Shown piece after piece: positions 24,498 to 32,628 of a stretch of DNA of 43,108 nucleotides. The stretch comes from an uncultured Prevotellaceae bacterium (lineage in GTDB: Bacteria; Bacteroidota; Bacteroidia; Bacteroidales; Bacteroidaceae), in contig ONMN01000014.1 in NCBI GenBank assembly GCA_900318885.1, positions 1-43,108 of the forward strand, given 5' to 3'. Each line of letters starts with the position of its first letter. Within the stretch, counting starts at the first letter, position 1. The notes beneath the pieces are model-generated. The model was not told the DNA's origin and ran no database searches. It saw only the letters and a list, made by a program, of their open reading frames with translations. The position numbers and the translations under genes are program-made.

Positions 24498-25310
24498 TTA
24501 TGGTTTAATTGTTATATTTGTTTTGTCTTCGAAGGCGTCTTTTGTCAGATAGACGGCAAGCATATCCTTCCACATCTTGCGGACGGACATATATACCAGC
24601 CCATCGTAGGGACGATCCGTTCCCCACGAATTCTTCATCACGTAGTAAGGCTTGCCGTTCTCGTCGTGAGCCAAGCCTACAATCGCCATTGCGTGACCTT
24701 TGCTTTCCCAACAGACAGGATGGCGGTTCTTCAGGGCTTTGTCAATATGGGCTCGAAGGGTGTCGAGGGGAAGGTTGAACAGACGGTTGTGTTCCCAGTT
24801 GTCAGGCACAACGACTTCCACCTTATTATAATAGGGGGAGTCGGGCTGGCAGGTCAGCGCGAGATATTCGTCTGGCGCACAGACGGAATGGGCAAACTCC
24901 TGAGGCGTGTATCGTGCGCCCAGCATAAAGACCCATTGGGGTGTTGGCAGGTCGTCGGTAGCGTCGTCTGGCAAGACATCATATCCTACAATGCCCTCGC
25001 GCTGAATCATGTTGAGCAACGTCTGACCCATTGCGCGCTGGGAAGAAGGGGCATTGGCAAAAGACTCCTGGTAATGTTTCAGCTTGCGTCCGATGTATAC
25101 AGCCGAAAGATTAACGGAGTCGCCTCTGAGGATGTGTTCTATCTCGATGGTAGCCAGCATCGCATAGGCCCAGCAGAGTTCCGTCTTCCCTTGATCTTTG
25201 ACTGGCGTCATAGGCAACAGCACGTCATGGGTAAACTGATGCTGTTGCTTACGACCGCAGGCACTCACCATGAGCAGGGCAGTCAAGAGCAGGAAAGAAC
25301 TCCACTTCAT
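24498..25310 (-). CDS. Papain-like (C1) cysteine protease lipoprotein
   Basis: A 270-residue lipoprotein: lipobox LLMVSAC with Cys18. The C1 catalytic set is complete: oxyanion Gln39 and nucleophile Cys46 in VKDQGKTELCWAYAM, His206 in GHAMAIVG and Asn227 in MKNSWG. No long propeptide is present, as in other Bacteroidota C1 lipoproteins, so regulation by a separate inhibitor or by export is possible but not seen. The ATG overlaps the pectate lyase stop by 4 bp. A role in surface or periplasmic proteolysis is inferred. Confidence 0.92.
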   Translation of the reverse strand: MKWSSFLLLTALLMVSACGRKQQHQFTHDVLLPMTPVKDQGKTELCWAYAMLATIEIEHILRGDSVNLSAVYIGRKLKHYQESFANAPSSQRAMGQTLLNMIQREGIVGYDVLPDDATDDLPTPQWVFMLGARYTPQEFAHSVCAPDEYLALTCQPDSPYYNKVEVVVPDNWEHNRLFNLPLDTLRAHIDKALKNRHPVCWESKGHAMAIVGLAHDENGKPYYVMKNSWGTDRPYDGLVYMSVRKMWKDMLAVYLTKDAFEDKTNITIKP

Positions 25311-27070
25311 TTATAGATTCTTTTATGGCCGTTTTGGATATAAATGTTAGCACTCTTGGGCAGGCTGATCTGACGGCCTTGCAGGTCATACAGGGGAGCG
25401 TCTTTTGAAGTATCAGTAGTTATCTCTCGGATAGCTGTCGTACCAGAAAAGAAACCCACCCATGGAGATTGGTAATTCTCCAGGGCAGTCTTCAACTGAG
25501 GAATAACCTCGTCGTTGGTGTCCTCCGTGGCATTGTTGAAGGTCCATTGGAAATCACCGTGTTGCATGCGCCCTGCGCCATAGGTTCCAGTCACAATATC
25601 AGGAACGTCATTGGCTGCGTCTGGCGTATAGTCGTACATGATACTAGCATCCGTGTCGAAGTTGTTATAGCCAGTACCACCAGCCTTTGCCACCACATCG
25701 GTAGGAACCTGGGCATTACGCTCGCCGGCTTCCCAGCAATCCCACGACGAAGGATTCTGCTGGTAGGTCACCAGACTCTGGGCGTTAATCACAACGTTGC
25801 CGTACGATTTGATGACGCCACCATTCTCGCCTGAGAACGTGCCACTGCCTTTGGCATCAGTTCCCTGTTTGGAAATCAGCATAGGATATTTGCAATGGCG
25901 GAAATAGTTCTGTTCCACAAAGGCGGAACCGCCATAGGTCATTCCCACGCCATATTTCGAGTTCCCGTCGAAATAGTTGTTATAGATATGCATCGACATA
26001 GTGCGGATACGTGGATGACGGGAGTCAGAGTGGTCAAACCAGTTGTGGTGATAAGTATTATAGTCGGTTGTTGACTCACTCTTCATACCTCCCAGGCTCG
26101 ATTTGCCCGAGTCCCAGAAGTGGTTATAGGAGAAGGTACACCAGTGGGAGTGGCCTTTGATGTCGAGTGTGCCGTCGCCTTTCTTCTGGTCGCTGGCACT
26201 TCCTGTCTTGCCGTAGAAAAAGTCCAGGTTGTGTACCCAAATCATCTCGTTCTTGGTGTCGATGCTGACACAGTCGTCCATGCATAACATGATACCGAAA
26301 TTGCGGAGTTCCACAGACGCTGAGTTGCGCAGAAGGAAACCAAAGCCCCAAATGGTAGCGTCGTTGCCCACACCCTCGATGGTGATGTGCATTTTCTGGT
26401 ATTCTTTAGCACCCTTGATCTGCAGACCTTCCTCCGAACTGCCAAAGGAGTCCATATCCGTATCGCGGATAGTGCCGATAATGCGGACACACAACGGGCG
26501 CTGGTCGTAACTGCCGTTGTCATCGCCTTTCTGATAGCCGTTGATGATGTTCTGCAGGCCAGTGTATGTAGCCTCTGTGCCTTTTTTGTCTTTCTTGACC
26601 TTCAAGGAAATGGTCTTTGCATTCTCTCCCCAGACATAAATTACGCGGGCGTCCGACTTCAGCGTACCATCGTTATTATAGGCTCCAATGCCCATCGTTC
26701 CAGCCTGCTTGTGGGCAAAACCTTCACGATTATATGCTTTGACATCAATGATTGGCGAGACAGCAGCATCGGAAACCACCTCTGTTCCATTACTGACGGG
26801 AACGACCTTAAATTGGTAACTGCCAGCCTGGAGACCTAAGGCGTCAGCCCGTCCATAGTCAGTATACTCACGTACCAATTCGTCGTCTAACTTCGTCCAC
26901 GATTCCGTCGAGGCAGGACTTATATAGACATGATAGGTCAGACCACTGGTCTTCTGCCAAGTGACATAACTGCTTTCCAGCCAACCGCCTTGTTCAATGA
27001 GAACCACTGGAGCTGCTTTACTTAAAGCAGCGTTTACGGTCAAAATAAACAACAATAACCCCTTCTTCAT
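25307..27070 (-). CDS. Secreted pectate lyase, PL1 family
   Basis: A 587-residue secreted enzyme from the ATG at 27070 (MKKGLLLFILTVNAALSKAA). An N-terminal fibronectin-III-like domain (~25-115) precedes the right-handed parallel beta-helix. PL1 landmarks are DDCVSID, GTLDIKGHSHWCTFSYNHF, and the RHPRIR segment containing the candidate catalytic Arg; Ca2+-dependent beta-elimination of polygalacturonate is the family reaction. The C-terminus (LYDLQGRQISLPKSANIYIQ) resembles a type IX-like or Prevotella sorting tail. It is the first gene of a five-gene operon, with a promoter at 27107-27114. It complements the rhamnosidase cluster and KDG kinase in this window. Confidence 0.9.
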   Translation of the reverse strand: MKKGLLLFILTVNAALSKAAPVVLIEQGGWLESSYVTWQKTSGLTYHVYISPASTESWTKLDDELVREYTDYGRADALGLQAGSYQFKVVPVSNGTEVVSDAAVSPIIDVKAYNREGFAHKQAGTMGIGAYNNDGTLKSDARVIYVWGENAKTISLKVKKDKKGTEATYTGLQNIINGYQKGDDNGSYDQRPLCVRIIGTIRDTDMDSFGSSEEGLQIKGAKEYQKMHITIEGVGNDATIWGFGFLLRNSASVELRNFGIMLCMDDCVSIDTKNEMIWVHNLDFFYGKTGSASDQKKGDGTLDIKGHSHWCTFSYNHFWDSGKSSLGGMKSESTTDYNTYHHNWFDHSDSRHPRIRTMSMHIYNNYFDGNSKYGVGMTYGGSAFVEQNYFRHCKYPMLISKQGTDAKGSGTFSGENGGVIKSYGNVVINAQSLVTYQQNPSSWDCWEAGERNAQVPTDVVAKAGGTGYNNFDTDASIMYDYTPDAANDVPDIVTGTYGAGRMQHGDFQWTFNNATEDTNDEVIPQLKTALENYQSPWVGFFSGTTAIREITTDTSKDAPLYDLQGRQISLPKSANIYIQNGHKRIYK

Positions 27071-27106
27071 ATATTTTTTCTGACTATTATTATTCGTTTT
27101 CTGGTG

Positions 27107-27114
27107 CAAAGATA
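27107..27114 (-). promoter_or_regulatory. -7 element for the pectate lyase operon
   Basis: Minus-strand TATCTTTG fits TAnnTTTG; about 34 nt of leader precede the ATG at 27070. Confidence 0.68.
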
Positions 27115-27137
27115 CGAAATAATTGAGAAATATTTCG

Positions 27138-27145
27138 TAATTTTG
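27138..27145 (+). promoter_or_regulatory. -7 element for the U32 gene
   Basis: TAATTTTG ends 8 bp before the ATG at 27154, which implies a leader of only about 6 nt. Confidence 0.6.
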
Positions 27146-27153
27146 TCGCCGAA

Positions 27154-28413
27154 ATGAATGAAAAGATAACAGATTTTGAAATTATGGCGCCTGTGGGCAG
27201 TCGCGATTCGCTGATTGCCGCACTGAAAGCTGGTGCTGGTAGCGTCTATTTTGGAGTGGAGCAACTGAACATGCGTTCACACTCTGCCAACCACTTCACC
27301 ATTGACGATCTGCGTGAGATTGCTGCAACGTGTAAGGAGCACGGAGTGAAGTCGTACCTGACGGTGAATACCATCATCTATGGTGAGGATATCGAGTTGA
27401 TGCACCAAATCGTAGATGCCGCTGTGGAGGCGAAGATTACGGCAGTGATTGCCTGTGACATCGCCGTGATGACCTATTGCCGACAGAAGGGCATGGAGGT
27501 GCATCTTTCCACACAGTTGAACATCTCTAACATTGAAGCACTGAAGTTTTATGCCCAGTTTGCTGATGTGGTTGTGCTGGCGCGAGAGTTGAAACTCGAA
27601 CAGGTGGCAGATATCTATCGGCAGATAGAGGAACAGCACATTTGCGGTCCCTCAGGAGAGTTGGTGCGTATTGAGATGTTCTGTCACGGGGCTCTTTGCA
27701 TGGCCATCAGCGGCAAATGCTATATGAGTCTCGACAATACGGGACGTTCGGCTAATCGTGGTGCCTGTATGCAGATTTGTCGCCGTTCGTATATTGTCAC
27801 AGACCGCGAAACAGGAACGGAACTGGAGATAGACAACAAGTATATCATGTCGCCCAAAGACTTGAAAACCATCCGTTTCATCGATAAAATGATGCGTGCT
27901 GGCGTCAGGGTGTTCAAGATAGAAGGACGCGCCCGAGGGCCTGAATATGTGCTTACCGTCGTGCAATGTTACAAGGAAGCCATCCAAAGCGTACTTGATG
28001 GCACCTTTACGGAAGAGAAGAAGGATGCTTGGGACGAGCGACTGGCAACGGTATTCAATCGCGGTTTCTGGGATGGCTACTATCAAGGACAACTCTTGGG
28101 CGAATGGAACAAAAACTACGGTTCCAACGCGACAGAGCGCAAGCAATACATCGGTAAAGGCGTCAAATACTTCTCCCGTTTAGGCGTTGCTGAGTTTACC
28201 GTCGAGGCCGATACCTTCAGTGTGGGTGACAAGATGCTGATTACTGGTCCGACGACAGGGGCTCTCTATGTCACAGTTGACGAGATTCACGATGACGTAC
28301 AGGCTGTTCAGACTGCCCAGCAGGGTACGCGTGTGAGCATCAAGGTGCCGGAAAAGGTACGTCCCAGCGACAAACTCTTTAAGATTATTTCCGTTGAAAC
28401 CGCCCAAAATTAA
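27154..28413 (+). CDS. U32 family peptidase-like protein
   Basis: A 419-residue cytosolic protein of the U32 family. The N-terminal barrel starts FEIMAPVGSRDSLIAALKAGA. The family signature is complete in EMFCHGALCMAISGKCYMS, with Cys177, Cys182 and Cys189, joined by Cys205 and Cys209 in NRGACMQIC; these may bind an Fe-S cluster. Characterised relatives (TrhP/RlhA type) hydroxylate RNA bases rather than cut proteins, so an RNA-modification role is as likely as proteolysis. The start is the only Met that retains the complete N-terminal strand. It is followed 7 bp later by the LOG-family gene. Confidence 0.9.
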   Translation: MNEKITDFEIMAPVGSRDSLIAALKAGAGSVYFGVEQLNMRSHSANHFTIDDLREIAATCKEHGVKSYLTVNTIIYGEDIELMHQIVDAAVEAKITAVIACDIAVMTYCRQKGMEVHLSTQLNISNIEALKFYAQFADVVVLARELKLEQVADIYRQIEEQHICGPSGELVRIEMFCHGALCMAISGKCYMSLDNTGRSANRGACMQICRRSYIVTDRETGTELEIDNKYIMSPKDLKTIRFIDKMMRAGVRVFKIEGRARGPEYVLTVVQCYKEAIQSVLDGTFTEEKKDAWDERLATVFNRGFWDGYYQGQLLGEWNKNYGSNATERKQYIGKGVKYFSRLGVAEFTVEADTFSVGDKMLITGPTTGALYVTVDEIHDDVQAVQTAQQGTRVSIKVPEKVRPSDKLFKIISVETAQN

Positions 28414-28420
28414 TGAAACA

Positions 28421-28957
28421 ATGAAGATTTGTATCTTTTGTTCTGCCAACGACCGGATTGACCCAGATTTCTTCGTCTTGACGGAGGAATTGGGACAATG
28501 GGCTGCACGGCAAGGCCATACGATTGTTTATGGCGGTGTGAACTGTGGACTGATGGAATGTGTGGCGAAAGCATCGCATGATGCTGGAGGAATGAATATC
28601 GGTGTCATCCCACAGATTGTAGAGAAGGGAGGGCGTGTCTCCGTATATGTGGATGTTGATATCTTATGCGACAACCTCAGCGACCGCAAACAACTGATGG
28701 AGGGCCAAGGCGACGTGTTTATCGCATTGCCTGGCGGCATAGGAACCCTCGATGAAGTTTTCACCATTGCGGCTTCTGCCACCATCGGCTATCATCAGAA
28801 GCGGGTTATCCTATATAACATGAAGGGTTTTTGGGACAAACTGATCGCTATGCTCGACGACCTGCAGGCCAAAGGTTTGACGCGCAGACCTTGGCGCACA
28901 TACATTGAGGTAGCCAATAATCTCGATGAAATCAAGGATTTTTTAGCGCAGGAATAA
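28421..28957 (+). CDS. LOG family protein (nucleoside 5'-monophosphate phosphoribohydrolase-like)
   Basis: A 178-residue cytosolic protein from the ATG at 28421 (MKICIFCSAN); an upstream TTG would overlap the U32 gene. The LOG signature PGGIGTLDE (104-112) and the preceding R89-K90 pair, together with the Rossmann-type VYGGVNCGLM, are intact. The family cleaves the N-glycosidic bond of nucleoside monophosphates, a reaction known from cytokinin activation; in gut bacteria the physiological substrate is unclear. It ends 10 bp from the convergent ybeY stop. Confidence 0.9.
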   Translation: MKICIFCSANDRIDPDFFVLTEELGQWAARQGHTIVYGGVNCGLMECVAKASHDAGGMNIGVIPQIVEKGGRVSVYVDVDILCDNLSDRKQLMEGQGDVFIALPGGIGTLDEVFTIAASATIGYHQKRVILYNMKGFWDKLIAMLDDLQAKGLTRRPWRTYIEVANNLDEIKDFLAQE

Positions 28958-28967
28958 TAGAAGGGTA

Positions 28968-29378
28968 TCAGCGAAGGGCTAAGGCGGCATTCTCTGCTAC
29001 TTCCATTTTTTCGCGCTCACCTGGCCCTTTGTCGTTCAATCCGCAAAGGTGCAAGATGCCGTGAATAATAACACGATGAAGCTCCTCATCGTAATCCTTT
29101 TTAAATAGTTCCGCATTTGAGCGGACAGTATCCAACGAAATAACCAAGTCGCCATTCACCACATTGCCTTCGTCATAGTCAAAGGTGATGATGTCAGTAT
29201 AGTAATCGTGCCCCAAGTACTCGCGGTTGACGGAGAGGATATGCTCATCATCACAAAAGAGATAGCCCACTTCGCCAACTCTCTTGCCGTAGGTTGCAGC
29301 CACACGACGAATCCAAGCGGTTGTCTCGCGACGCTTGATGTTGGGGAACTTGACGTTTTCTGAAGAATAGGTAATCAT
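28968..29378 (-). CDS. ybeY: Endoribonuclease YbeY, 16S rRNA maturation
   Basis: A 136-residue metalloenzyme involved in 16S rRNA 3'-end maturation and ribosome quality control. The metal site is HGILHLCGLND: His106 and His110 are present, and Asp116 stands where many species have the third His (GYDH). I recall the GxND form as usual for Bacteroidota. The C-terminal PGEREKME block is conserved. It is encoded 16 bp downstream of coaD on the same strand. Confidence 0.93.
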   Translation of the reverse strand: MITYSSENVKFPNIKRRETTAWIRRVAATYGKRVGEVGYLFCDDEHILSVNREYLGHDYYTDIITFDYDEGNVVNGDLVISLDTVRSNAELFKKDYDEELHRVIIHGILHLCGLNDKGPGEREKMEVAENAALALR

Positions 29379-29394
29379 AGGAAATCGTATTACG

Positions 29395-29871
29395 TTACAC
29401 CGTTATGACGTCATATTGTTTGTCTTTTCGTTTCGGAAGAAATGGTGTTACATCCACGCCGAAATGCTGCAATTCGCGAACCAGACTCGATGAAATGGAC
29501 GAATATTGCGGTTCTGAATAGAGCAGGATAGTCTCCACGCCACTGAGTTCGCGATTGATGTCTGCCTGCTCGCGTTCGTACTCGAAGTCCTTGACAGAAC
29601 GCACGCCTTTTACGATGAAATGGGCGTTTTCTGCTTTGGCAAAGTCGACAGCCAAACCGTAGTAGGGCTTCACTTCTATGGCAGGCTCATCTTTATAAAG
29701 CTCGGCAATGGCCTTGATGCGCTCTTCGGCTGAAGGCATATCGGGCTTGTGTACCTGATCGCCCACCACGCCAATGACCAGACGGTCGAACAGCGGGAGG
29801 GCTCTGGTCACGACCGAATCGTGACCAACAGTAAACGGGTTGAAACTCCCAACAAAAATTCCTGTCCTCAT
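29395..29871 (-). CDS. coaD: Phosphopantetheine adenylyltransferase
   Basis: A 158-residue enzyme that joins 4'-phosphopantetheine and ATP to form dephospho-CoA, the penultimate CoA step. The nucleotidyltransferase motif is GSFNPFTVGH, and the C-terminal ISSSLVRE stands for the usual ISSTxxR. The ATG at 29871 is chosen over an upstream TTG that would lie in a repeat. The 30 bp to the ruvB stop consist entirely of a 7-bp tandem repeat. Confidence 0.95.
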   Translation of the reverse strand: MRTGIFVGSFNPFTVGHDSVVTRALPLFDRLVIGVVGDQVHKPDMPSAEERIKAIAELYKDEPAIEVKPYYGLAVDFAKAENAHFIVKGVRSVKDFEYEREQADINRELSGVETILLYSEPQYSSISSSLVRELQHFGVDVTPFLPKRKDKQYDVITV

Positions 29872-29907
29872 AATTATCAATTATCAATTTTCAATTATCA
29901 ATTATTC
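29872..29907. repeat. 7-bp tandem array filling the ruvB/coaD junction
   Basis: AATTATC-type units start at 29872, 29879, 29886, 29893 and 29900. The array extends from the coaD ATG into the ruvB stop codon (29902-29904). On the sense strand each unit carries TGA or TAA, and the 7-bp length rotates them through all three frames. Confidence 0.9.
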
Positions 29908-30939
29908 GAATAGGTTCGGTTCCATGATGTTGCCTGAATAGGGGTTGCGTTCGAAGTGCTTGTATGCCAGTTCTGTCACCATACGACCGCGAGGGGTACG
30001 CTTGATGAAACCCTCCATGATGAGGAAGGGTTCGTAGACTTCCTCAACGGTGCCGGCATCCTCGCCAATGGCTGTAGCGATAGTGGTAATACCCACAGGT
30101 CCACCGCGGAACTTGTCGATGATGGTCAGCAAGATGCGGTTGTCTATCTCGTCCAGTCCGTACTGGTCGATATTCAGCGCCTTCAGAGCTATCTTGGTGA
30201 TATTGGAGTCAATCTTACCCGTACCCTTCACTTGGGCGAAGTCGCGGACGCGTCGCAACAAGGCATTGGCAATACGAGGCGTGCCACGCGAACGACGGGC
30301 AATCTCGTCGGAGGCATCAGTAGTAATAGGTACGCGCAGGATAGATGCCGAGCGCTCGATGATTCGCTGCAGGGTTGCAGGGTCGTAATACTGCAAATGC
30401 ATATTGATGCCGAAACGAGCACGGAGGGGAGCCGTCAGCAGACCGCTACGTGTGGTAGCACCCACGAGCGTAAACGGGTTGAGGTCAATCTGTATGCTGC
30501 GGGCGGACGGCCCTTTGTCAATCATAATGTCGATACGATAGTCCTCCATAGCCGAATAGAGATACTCTTCGACGACAGGCGACAGGCGGTGGATCTCGTC
30601 GATAAACAGCACATCATTCTTTTCCAGCGACGTCAGGATACCTGCCAAGTCGCCAGGTTTGTCGAGCACAGGACCACTGGTAATCTTGAATCCCACGCCC
30701 AACTCGTTGGCTATGATATTGGAGAGCGTCGTCTTACCCAGTCCAGGGGGGCCGTGCAGCAACACGTGGTCCAGCGGTTCGCCACGATATTTCGCTGCTT
30801 CGACAAACACCTCCAGATTCTCCACCACCTGTTGCTGACCGCTGAAGTCGTTGAACGACAGTGGTCGAAGGGCGTTTTCAAACTCCTTTTCGTTGGAGCT
30901 CATTTGCTCCTGGCGGATGTCAAAATCTTCGTCCATCAT
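29902..30939 (-). CDS. ruvB: Holliday junction branch migration helicase RuvB
   Basis: A 345-residue AAA+ motor that drives branch migration with RuvA. The start at 30939 ([10 protein letters not shown]) lies just downstream of the promoter; the longer frame to 30996 would begin before it. Walker [10 protein letters not shown] (~63-71), Walker B FIDEIH (~113-116), sensor ATTRSG, and arginine-finger/winged-helix region [11 protein letters not shown] at the C-terminus are all intact. RuvA and RuvC are not in the window. Confidence 0.96.
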   Translation of the reverse strand: MMDEDFDIRQEQMSSNEKEFENALRPLSFNDFSGQQQVVENLEVFVEAAKYRGEPLDHVLLHGPPGLGKTTLSNIIANELGVGFKITSGPVLDKPGDLAGILTSLEKNDVLFIDEIHRLSPVVEEYLYSAMEDYRIDIMIDKGPSARSIQIDLNPFTLVGATTRSGLLTAPLRARFGINMHLQYYDPATLQRIIERSASILRVPITTDASDEIARRSRGTPRIANALLRRVRDFAQVKGTGKIDSNITKIALKALNIDQYGLDEIDNRILLTIIDKFRGGPVGITTIATAIGEDAGTVEEVYEPFLIMEGFIKRTPRGRMVTELAYKHFERNPYSGNIMEPNLFE

Positions 30940-30960
30940 CTTTTTTCTTGCTTTTGTGCG

Positions 30961-30968
30961 CAAAGTTA
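30961..30968 (-). promoter_or_regulatory. -7 element for ruvB
   Basis: Minus-strand TAACTTTG followed by C; about 20 nt upstream of the ruvB start, and divergent from the CE2 promoter 14 bp away. Confidence 0.68.
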
Positions 30969-30981
30969 CGCATTTTTTTTG

Positions 30982-30989
30982 TAATTTTG
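30982..30989 (+). promoter_or_regulatory. -7 element for the CE2-like esterase
   Basis: TAATTTTG followed by C matches TAnnTTTG and predicts a leader of about 23 nt before the ATG at 31015. Confidence 0.68.
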
Positions 30990-31014
30990 CAAACAAATTG
31001 GTAAAAACCTATTT

Positions 31015-32145
31015 ATGAAACGTACATTCTTTACCCTTTTGGTCGCCTTGACTGCTTGTGTAGCCTCTGCTATCACTACCGTTCCGTTGAAAGGAACCGT
31101 CATTAAACCCACCGACCCGTGCATCCAATATACGGGTCGCATCAGTTTTGCCAATCCTGAGCGTCCGGCGTGGAACTTCCCTGGCGTACAGATTATTGCG
31201 GCCTTTGAAGGTACGTCACTCCGCATGATTGCCAAACCCCGTAGCGGCTACTTCATGGCACAGATTGACAATGCCGAACCTTTCAAGGTTGCCTTCCGAG
31301 GAGAGCGCGACTCGGTGGTCACGCTGGCAACAGCATTGCCAGACGGTCGTCATCTGGTCCGACTGATGTACGCCATTGAGGGTTATGAGTTCTTCCCTGA
31401 GTTCTGGGGCTTTGTACTCGACAAGGGCCGTCAGCTCGTGCCTCCGCCCACCCTTCCGTCAAGAAAGATCGAATTCATCGGCAATTCCATTACCTGCGGC
31501 TATGGCAATGAAGGTCTCAAAAAGGAAGAGGGCTTCGACTATGCCACCGAGAACCACTACTATTCCTACGCCTCGATTGCTGCCCGCAATCTGGAGGCTC
31601 AGCACTGGGTAGTCGCACGCAGTGGCATTGGTGCCTATCGCAACTACAACGGTCCCAAGACGGGTAATCCCGAGTCGAATATGCCTGCACAATACGAATA
31701 CACGGGTTATGCATGGAATCTTGACCTCCGCAAGCAACCGACGTTCCTGCGCGAAAAGTGGGACTTCAGCCGCTATCAGCCTGATGTTGTCTGCATCAAT
31801 CTGGGTACTAACGACCTCTCGACGCCCAATTACGACGAGAAACTGCTGAAGCAGAATTACCAGAAACTGTTGAAGATGGTACGCCAGCACAATCCCAATG
31901 CAAAGATTGTGTTCCTCACGGGTACCATGCTATATAATAAGGAGTTAGAATTGCAGAAACGATTGTTGAATGAGGTGGCTGCCGAGGCCCAGAAGTCTGG
32001 CGACAAGCAGGTCTATCGTTTCGATATGCCACCCATAGACAACAATGCTTTCTACGGCAACGACTGGCATCCCAACATCTACCAGGACGAGAAGATGGCC
32101 GCCGAACTCACCGTCTTCCTCCGCCAGCTCATGAATTGGTACTAA
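31015..32145 (+). CDS. CE2-like SGNH carbohydrate esterase
   Basis: A 376-residue secreted esterase with signal peptide MKRTFFTLLVALTACVASA. An N-terminal beta-sandwich (~25-145; FANPERPAWNFPGVQI) precedes a C-terminal SGNH domain, the arrangement of carbohydrate esterase family 2. The nucleophile is Ser158 in FIGNSITCG, oxyanion block INLGTND, and the Asp/His pair is Asp350 and His352 in GNDWHPN. CE2 enzymes deacetylate xylan, mannan or other plant polysaccharides. It is a single-gene unit from its own promoter and precedes a long repeat-bearing non-coding gap. Confidence 0.9.
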   Translation: MKRTFFTLLVALTACVASAITTVPLKGTVIKPTDPCIQYTGRISFANPERPAWNFPGVQIIAAFEGTSLRMIAKPRSGYFMAQIDNAEPFKVAFRGERDSVVTLATALPDGRHLVRLMYAIEGYEFFPEFWGFVLDKGRQLVPPPTLPSRKIEFIGNSITCGYGNEGLKKEEGFDYATENHYYSYASIAARNLEAQHWVVARSGIGAYRNYNGPKTGNPESNMPAQYEYTGYAWNLDLRKQPTFLREKWDFSRYQPDVVCINLGTNDLSTPNYDEKLLKQNYQKLLKMVRQHNPNAKIVFLTGTMLYNKELELQKRLLNEVAAEAQKSGDKQVYRFDMPPIDNNAFYGNDWHPNIYQDEKMAAELTVFLRQLMNWY

Positions 32146-32185
32146 CATAAAGCCCAGACTCGTTAGGAAACTTAGAAAATCGGTC

Positions 32186-32265
32186 GCGGGCGCCCGCTCG
32201 CAATAATAAGCACGGTCGCCCGCAACAATAAGCACGGCCGTGCTTATTAATATGCACGCCCGCCA
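32186..32265. repeat. 22-bp tandem palindromic array downstream of the esterase
   Basis: Units begin at 32200, 32222 and 32244 with 22-bp spacing; the third is diverged. A perfect 22-bp palindrome (arm AATAAGCACGG) lies at 32227-32248, and a perfect 12-bp palindrome GCGGGCGCCCGC at 32186-32197. It could act as a stem-loop at the esterase mRNA end, but no T-tract follows. Confidence 0.9.
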
Positions 32266-32354
32266 ACAACTGCTTACCTAGGCACTCGCTCCCTCCTACA
32301 TCCCTATAAAATCCCTGTTTCCTCGGCTCTCTCCCCCGTCATCAATGGTAGGAT

Positions 32355-32387
32355 GTTGCTCTGGGGTTGCTCTAGGGTTCCTCCGAG
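32355..32387. repeat. 11-bp tandem repeat
   Basis: GTTGCTCTGGG, GTTGCTCTAGG and GTTCCTCCGAG follow each other at 32355, 32366 and 32377. The 11-bp unit is half the 22-bp period of the array upstream. Confidence 0.75.
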
Positions 32388-32592
32388 GCCTCTCCGACTG
32401 AGTTTCGGTAGAATTCGGTTGAGGGAGGTCTGAGCATCGGTGGAGGAAAAATGTTGCGACTACATGGAGTTTCTCATACCCTAGGGTCGGATGGCTATGC
32501 CACAATGGTGGTCACAGCGCTTTTTTGGTGCCTTTTCGCGGGAAAAAGAAAAGAAAAATGAACTTTCCTTTTGTAATTCGTTCATTTTTTCG

Positions 32593-32600
32593 TACCTTCG
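32593..32600 (+). promoter_or_regulatory. -7 element for the HPrK-S26-PqqD-ABC cassette
   Basis: TACCTTCG followed by CAGGC, like the MATE promoter, about 26 nt upstream of the predicted leader end at ATG 32629. Confidence 0.6.
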
Positions 32601-32628
32601 CAGGCACTAACGAAAAATATTAGACTTG

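Larger units (their letters stand above)
32146..32628. other. Gene-free interval with repeats and no convincing ORF
   Basis: The 483 bp between the esterase and the HPr-kinase-like gene hold a GC-rich 22-bp array (32186-32265), an 11-bp array (32355-32387), an unexplained stretch to ~32520, and the promoter at 32593-32600. The only short ORF with a plausible hydrophobic segment (36 codons, 32451-32561) has no support beyond being open. Confidence 0.75.

Noticed and set aside
29956-30984. Plus-strand 342-codon frame
   Set aside because: Antisense to ruvB over its full length and without recognisable motifs.
32296-32505. Minus-strand 69-codon frame in the gap before the kinase cassette
   Set aside because: It contains no recognisable motif, no promoter and crosses the 11-bp repeat; not supported as a gene.
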